Of a DNA stretch of 6,729 nt, positions 5,129 through 6,729 are shown in pieces; position 1 is the first letter of the stretch; each line of letters begins with the position of its first letter. Under the pieces are notes generated by a model. It saw only the letters and a list, made by a program, of their open reading frames with translations, was not told where the DNA came from and ran no database searches. The stretch lies in assembly GCA_023142975.1 (NCBI GenBank), contig JAGLIN010000035.1:1-6729 (forward strand), read 5' to 3'. Source of the DNA: Candidatus Parcubacteria bacterium (GTDB lineage Bacteria; Patescibacteriota; Minisyncoccia; JAHIHE01; JAGLIN01). Position numbers and translations under genes: made by a program.

Positions 5129-6497
5129 CCCCCAAATTTTCACTATCTGGAGTGATAAAATTGAAGGACGAATAGATCCGTATTTTTATCGTGCTGAATT
5201 TATAGAAATTGAAAATAGATTAGAAAAAACTAAGTATGAAAAATTAAAAAATATCTGCGAAGATATTAAAAATGGTTCAACGCCAGAGGGTGGAGTTTTT
5301 GAAAATTCTGGCATTCCTTATTTTAGATCTCAAGATTTCAAGTTATTCAATTTTGAGATAAACCAATATATTAATCTAGAATTTCATAAAAAAATATATA
5401 GATCATCAATAAAGTTTGGTGATGTGTTGTTGGCTGTTGTAGGGGCTACTCTTGGAGTTGTTGGTTATGTGCCAAATAGAATTAGCGAAGGTAATATAAA
5501 TCAAAATGTTGCTCGTTTTAGAACCAAAGACAAAAGAATTAATTCAAAGTATTTAGCGATATTTTTATCTTCAAGATATGGACAAAAACAAATTCAAAGA
5601 CAAGCGACAGTAACAACACAAGCATATCTGAATAATGAACAATTAGGACAAATTAAGATTCCTCTCCCATCCCTTCCAATCCAAAACAAAATCGTTTCTA
5701 TAATGTCAAAAGCGTATGAGGAGAAAAAGCGGAAAGAAATTAAGGCGGGGGAGATATTGAATTCTGTTGATGATTTCGTTTTGAAAGAATTGGGAATAAA
5801 AATGCCGGAGATTAAAAAAGAGATGGTGTTTGAAGTTTGGAGCGATGAGGTGGATAATAAAAGAATCGACGCGGAATATTGGCAGCCGTATTTGGAGGAA
5901 GTTGAGCGAAGCATAAATAACGGGAAATACAAAACTGAAAAACTGAAAAAATATATTACAAAAATTCATTACGGCGCTTCCACTTCCAACGCTTATGTTG
6001 ACAGCGGAATTTCCTTGCTTAGAATTTTAAACTTAAAAGCAAATAATCTTAATTTATCAAAAGTAGTTTATCTGCCGGAAAGTTTTCGCAAAAAATTAGG
6101 TAACGCTTTTGTTAAAACTGGCGACTTGCTTATTTCCAGAAGCGGCACGGTTGGCGTTGTGGCTGTAATGCCGAAAGAAGTGGACGGATTTGCTTTCGGC
6201 TCTTTTATGATTAAGTTTTGTTTGAATGACGAAATAAACAAAGAATTTATTTCAATCTGGCTGAATAATAAACTTAATAAAATTTTAACAGAACGAGAAA
6301 AAATTGGCGCCATTCAGGGAAACATTACGATTAGCACAATTGAGAATTTCAATATCCCAATCCCGTCTCTAAATATCCAGAAAAAAATATCAGAAAAAAT
6401 AGAGCTTTATTATTCTCAATCAAAAACTCTCCAAAAAGAAGCGAAAGAAGTTTTGGAAAAAGCGAAGGAAAAAGTTGAGAAGATAATTTTGAAATAA
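5100..6497 (+). CDS. hsdS: Restriction-modification specificity subunit with two target-recognition domains
   Basis: This 465-residue protein binds DNA and dictates the sequence modified or cut by the methyltransferase chain encoded upstream. It is a tandem duplication: FTIWSDKIEGRIDPYFY (14-30) and FEVWSDEVDNKRIDAEYW (244-261) open the two halves, and each ends with a conserved turn and helix, IPLPSLPIQNKI (187-198) and IPIPSLNIQKKI (419-430), followed by Lys/Glu-rich coiled-coil spacers (about 199-232 and 431-465). The TRD bodies (about 45-185 and 280-415) differ, so a bipartite target is expected. Both show the S-subunit pattern of GD-hydrophobic-L followed by G-x-x-G-V (GDVLLAVVGATLGVVG at 108-122; GDLLISRSGTVGVV at 341-354). 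Length is normal for a complete HsdS. The first half is more A+T-rich than the second. The ATG at 5100 lies inside the preceding gene and precedes the first conserved block by only 12 residues. Confidence 0.93.
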   Translation: MTPTKTQQSNPQIFTIWSDKIEGRIDPYFYRAEFIEIENRLEKTKYEKLKNICEDIKNGSTPEGGVFENSGIPYFRSQDFKLFNFEINQYINLEFHKKIYRSSIKFGDVLLAVVGATLGVVGYVPNRISEGNINQNVARFRTKDKRINSKYLAIFLSSRYGQKQIQRQATVTTQAYLNNEQLGQIKIPLPSLPIQNKIVSIMSKAYEEKKRKEIKAGEILNSVDDFVLKELGIKMPEIKKEMVFEVWSDEVDNKRIDAEYWQPYLEEVERSINNGKYKTEKLKKYITKIHYGASTSNAYVDSGISLLRILNLKANNLNLSKVVYLPESFRKKLGNAFVKTGDLLISRSGTVGVVAVMPKEVDGFAFGSFMIKFCLNDEINKEFISIWLNNKLNKILTEREKIGAIQGNITISTIENFNIPIPSLNIQKKISEKIELYYSQSKTLQKEAKEVLEKAKEKVEKIILK

Positions 6498-6541
6498 CGA
6501 CTTTATTAAGTGAAATAATTTTGAAGAAATAGCAATGAGGT

Positions 6542-6572
6542 AAAAAAGTGAGGATTTAATCCTCACTTTTTT
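6542..6572. terminator. Intrinsic terminator, probably bidirectional
   Basis: GTGAGGAT (6548-6555) pairs perfectly with ATCCTCAC (6559-6566) around a 3-nt loop. The stem is flanked by AAAAAA (6542-6547) and TTTTTT (6567-6572), which extends it to 14 bp and gives a U-run on either strand. It lies 44 nt after the hsdS stop and before the next gene's -10 box, so it should end the restriction transcript and insulate the glycogen synthase gene. Confidence 0.9.
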
Positions 6573-6604
6573 CTTTGTTGTTTTTAAAATTACTGAATTT
6601 AGGG

Positions 6605-6610
6605 TATAAT
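6605..6610 (+). promoter_or_regulatory. Probable -10 box (TATAAT) of the glycogen synthase gene
   Basis: A perfect TATAAT sits 28 nt before the ATG at 6639 and directly after the terminator, where a new promoter is expected. The -35 region is not clear: TTGTTT at 6578-6583 leaves a 21-nt spacer, longer than ideal. The leader would be about 22 nt. Confidence 0.5.
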
Positions 6611-6638
6611 GCAGGAATAAGAAACAAGATCATCATTT

Positions 6639-6729
6639 ATGTCAAGACCTCTAAAAATATTATTTGTAACCACTGACCTCTCTCCGTTTTGCAAAGCGGG
6701 CGGGCTTGGCGATGTTTCAAGATCTTTAC
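6639..6729 (+). CDS. glgA: Glycogen/starch synthase, N-terminal fragment (GT5; 3' truncated by window)
   Basis: The 30 residues visible start with a Rossmann strand (LKILFVTTDLSPF, 5-17), then the hallmark KxGGL motif (K19-A-G-G-L23) and GDV, as at the N-terminus of bacterial GlgA. GlgA extends alpha-1,4-glucan chains from ADP-glucose (or UDP-glucose in some lineages), and the KxGGL lysine and glycines contact the nucleotide sugar. The ATG at 6639 places the motif at the usual distance from the start. It has no Shine-Dalgarno close by; an AGGAA at 6613-6617 is about 21 nt upstream, too far for a normal one. The gene is separated from hsdS by a terminator and has its own -10 box, so it is a separate transcription unit. 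Only the first few percent of the usual length is inside the window, so integrity cannot be judged. Confidence 0.85.
   Translation, partial: MSRPLKILFVTTDLSPFCKAGGLGDVSRSL

Noticed and set aside
1485..6313. Other minus-strand and alternative-frame open frames inside the glycosyltransferase, hsdM, hsdS and unknown genes
   Set aside because: They are shadows of well-supported genes. Their translations are rich in Phe, Ile and Ser from reading A/T-rich coding DNA backwards and show no domains.
6483..6525. 11-bp direct repeat ATAATTTTGAA at 6483-6493 and 6515-6525
   Set aside because: It is short and made of A/T-rich sequence at the end of hsdS. It has no palindromy and no relation to the other repeats, so chance is a sufficient explanation.

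Overview
The window is about one third G+C and all genes lie on the + strand. TGA ends the first complete gene (1391-1393) and no gene needs TGA read as an amino acid, so the standard bacterial code fits. None of the start codons has a recognisable Shine-Dalgarno sequence. Low G+C, A-rich leaders, lone sugar-transferase genes and GGATTCCCG/CGGGAATGACA intergenic palindromes suggest an uncultured bacterium such as a Patescibacteria (CPR) member. This placement is an inference, because no phylogenetic marker gene is present.

Layout: 1-150 is the C-terminal end of an unrecognised gene. 151-325 holds an imperfect palindromic repeat and a possible -10 box. 326-1393 encodes a GT4-type glycosyltransferase. 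1464-6497 is a restriction-modification locus: a nuclease-methyltransferase fusion (1464-3278), a Y1/HUH transposase of the REP-associated (RAYT) type wrapped in palindromic repeats (3298-4050), a further non-coding palindromic element (4068-4195), an unrecognised helical protein with an R-X6-H motif (4235-5128), and a two-TRD specificity subunit overlapping it by 29 nt (5100-6497). A strong, probably bidirectional terminator (6542-6572) closes the locus. The start of a glycogen/starch synthase gene follows (6639 to the window end), with its own -10 box.

How the parts work together: the methyltransferase carries an N-terminal PD-(D/E)XK-type domain and no separate HsdR translocase gene is visible between the flanking sugar-transferase genes. 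The simplest reading is a BcgI-like two-polypeptide system in which the fused R-M chain cuts and methylates and HsdS supplies the target. The protein of unknown function sits where accessory defence or toxin genes often ride in restriction loci and is probably translationally coupled to hsdS.

The most striking structure is the transposase cassette. It is bounded by two double-hairpin (BIME-like) elements in mirror orientation whose outer 34 bp are a perfect inverted repeat. A third element differs by coordinated base changes in all four pairing arms. Six hairpin units share one consensus with a conserved T.G mismatch and a variable but always palindromic tip, as expected for DNA hairpins recognised by a RAYT protein. 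The 3.3-5.7 kb stretch is more A+T-rich than its flanks, suggesting that the cassette, the unknown gene and the first TRD arrived or were exchanged separately from the rest.
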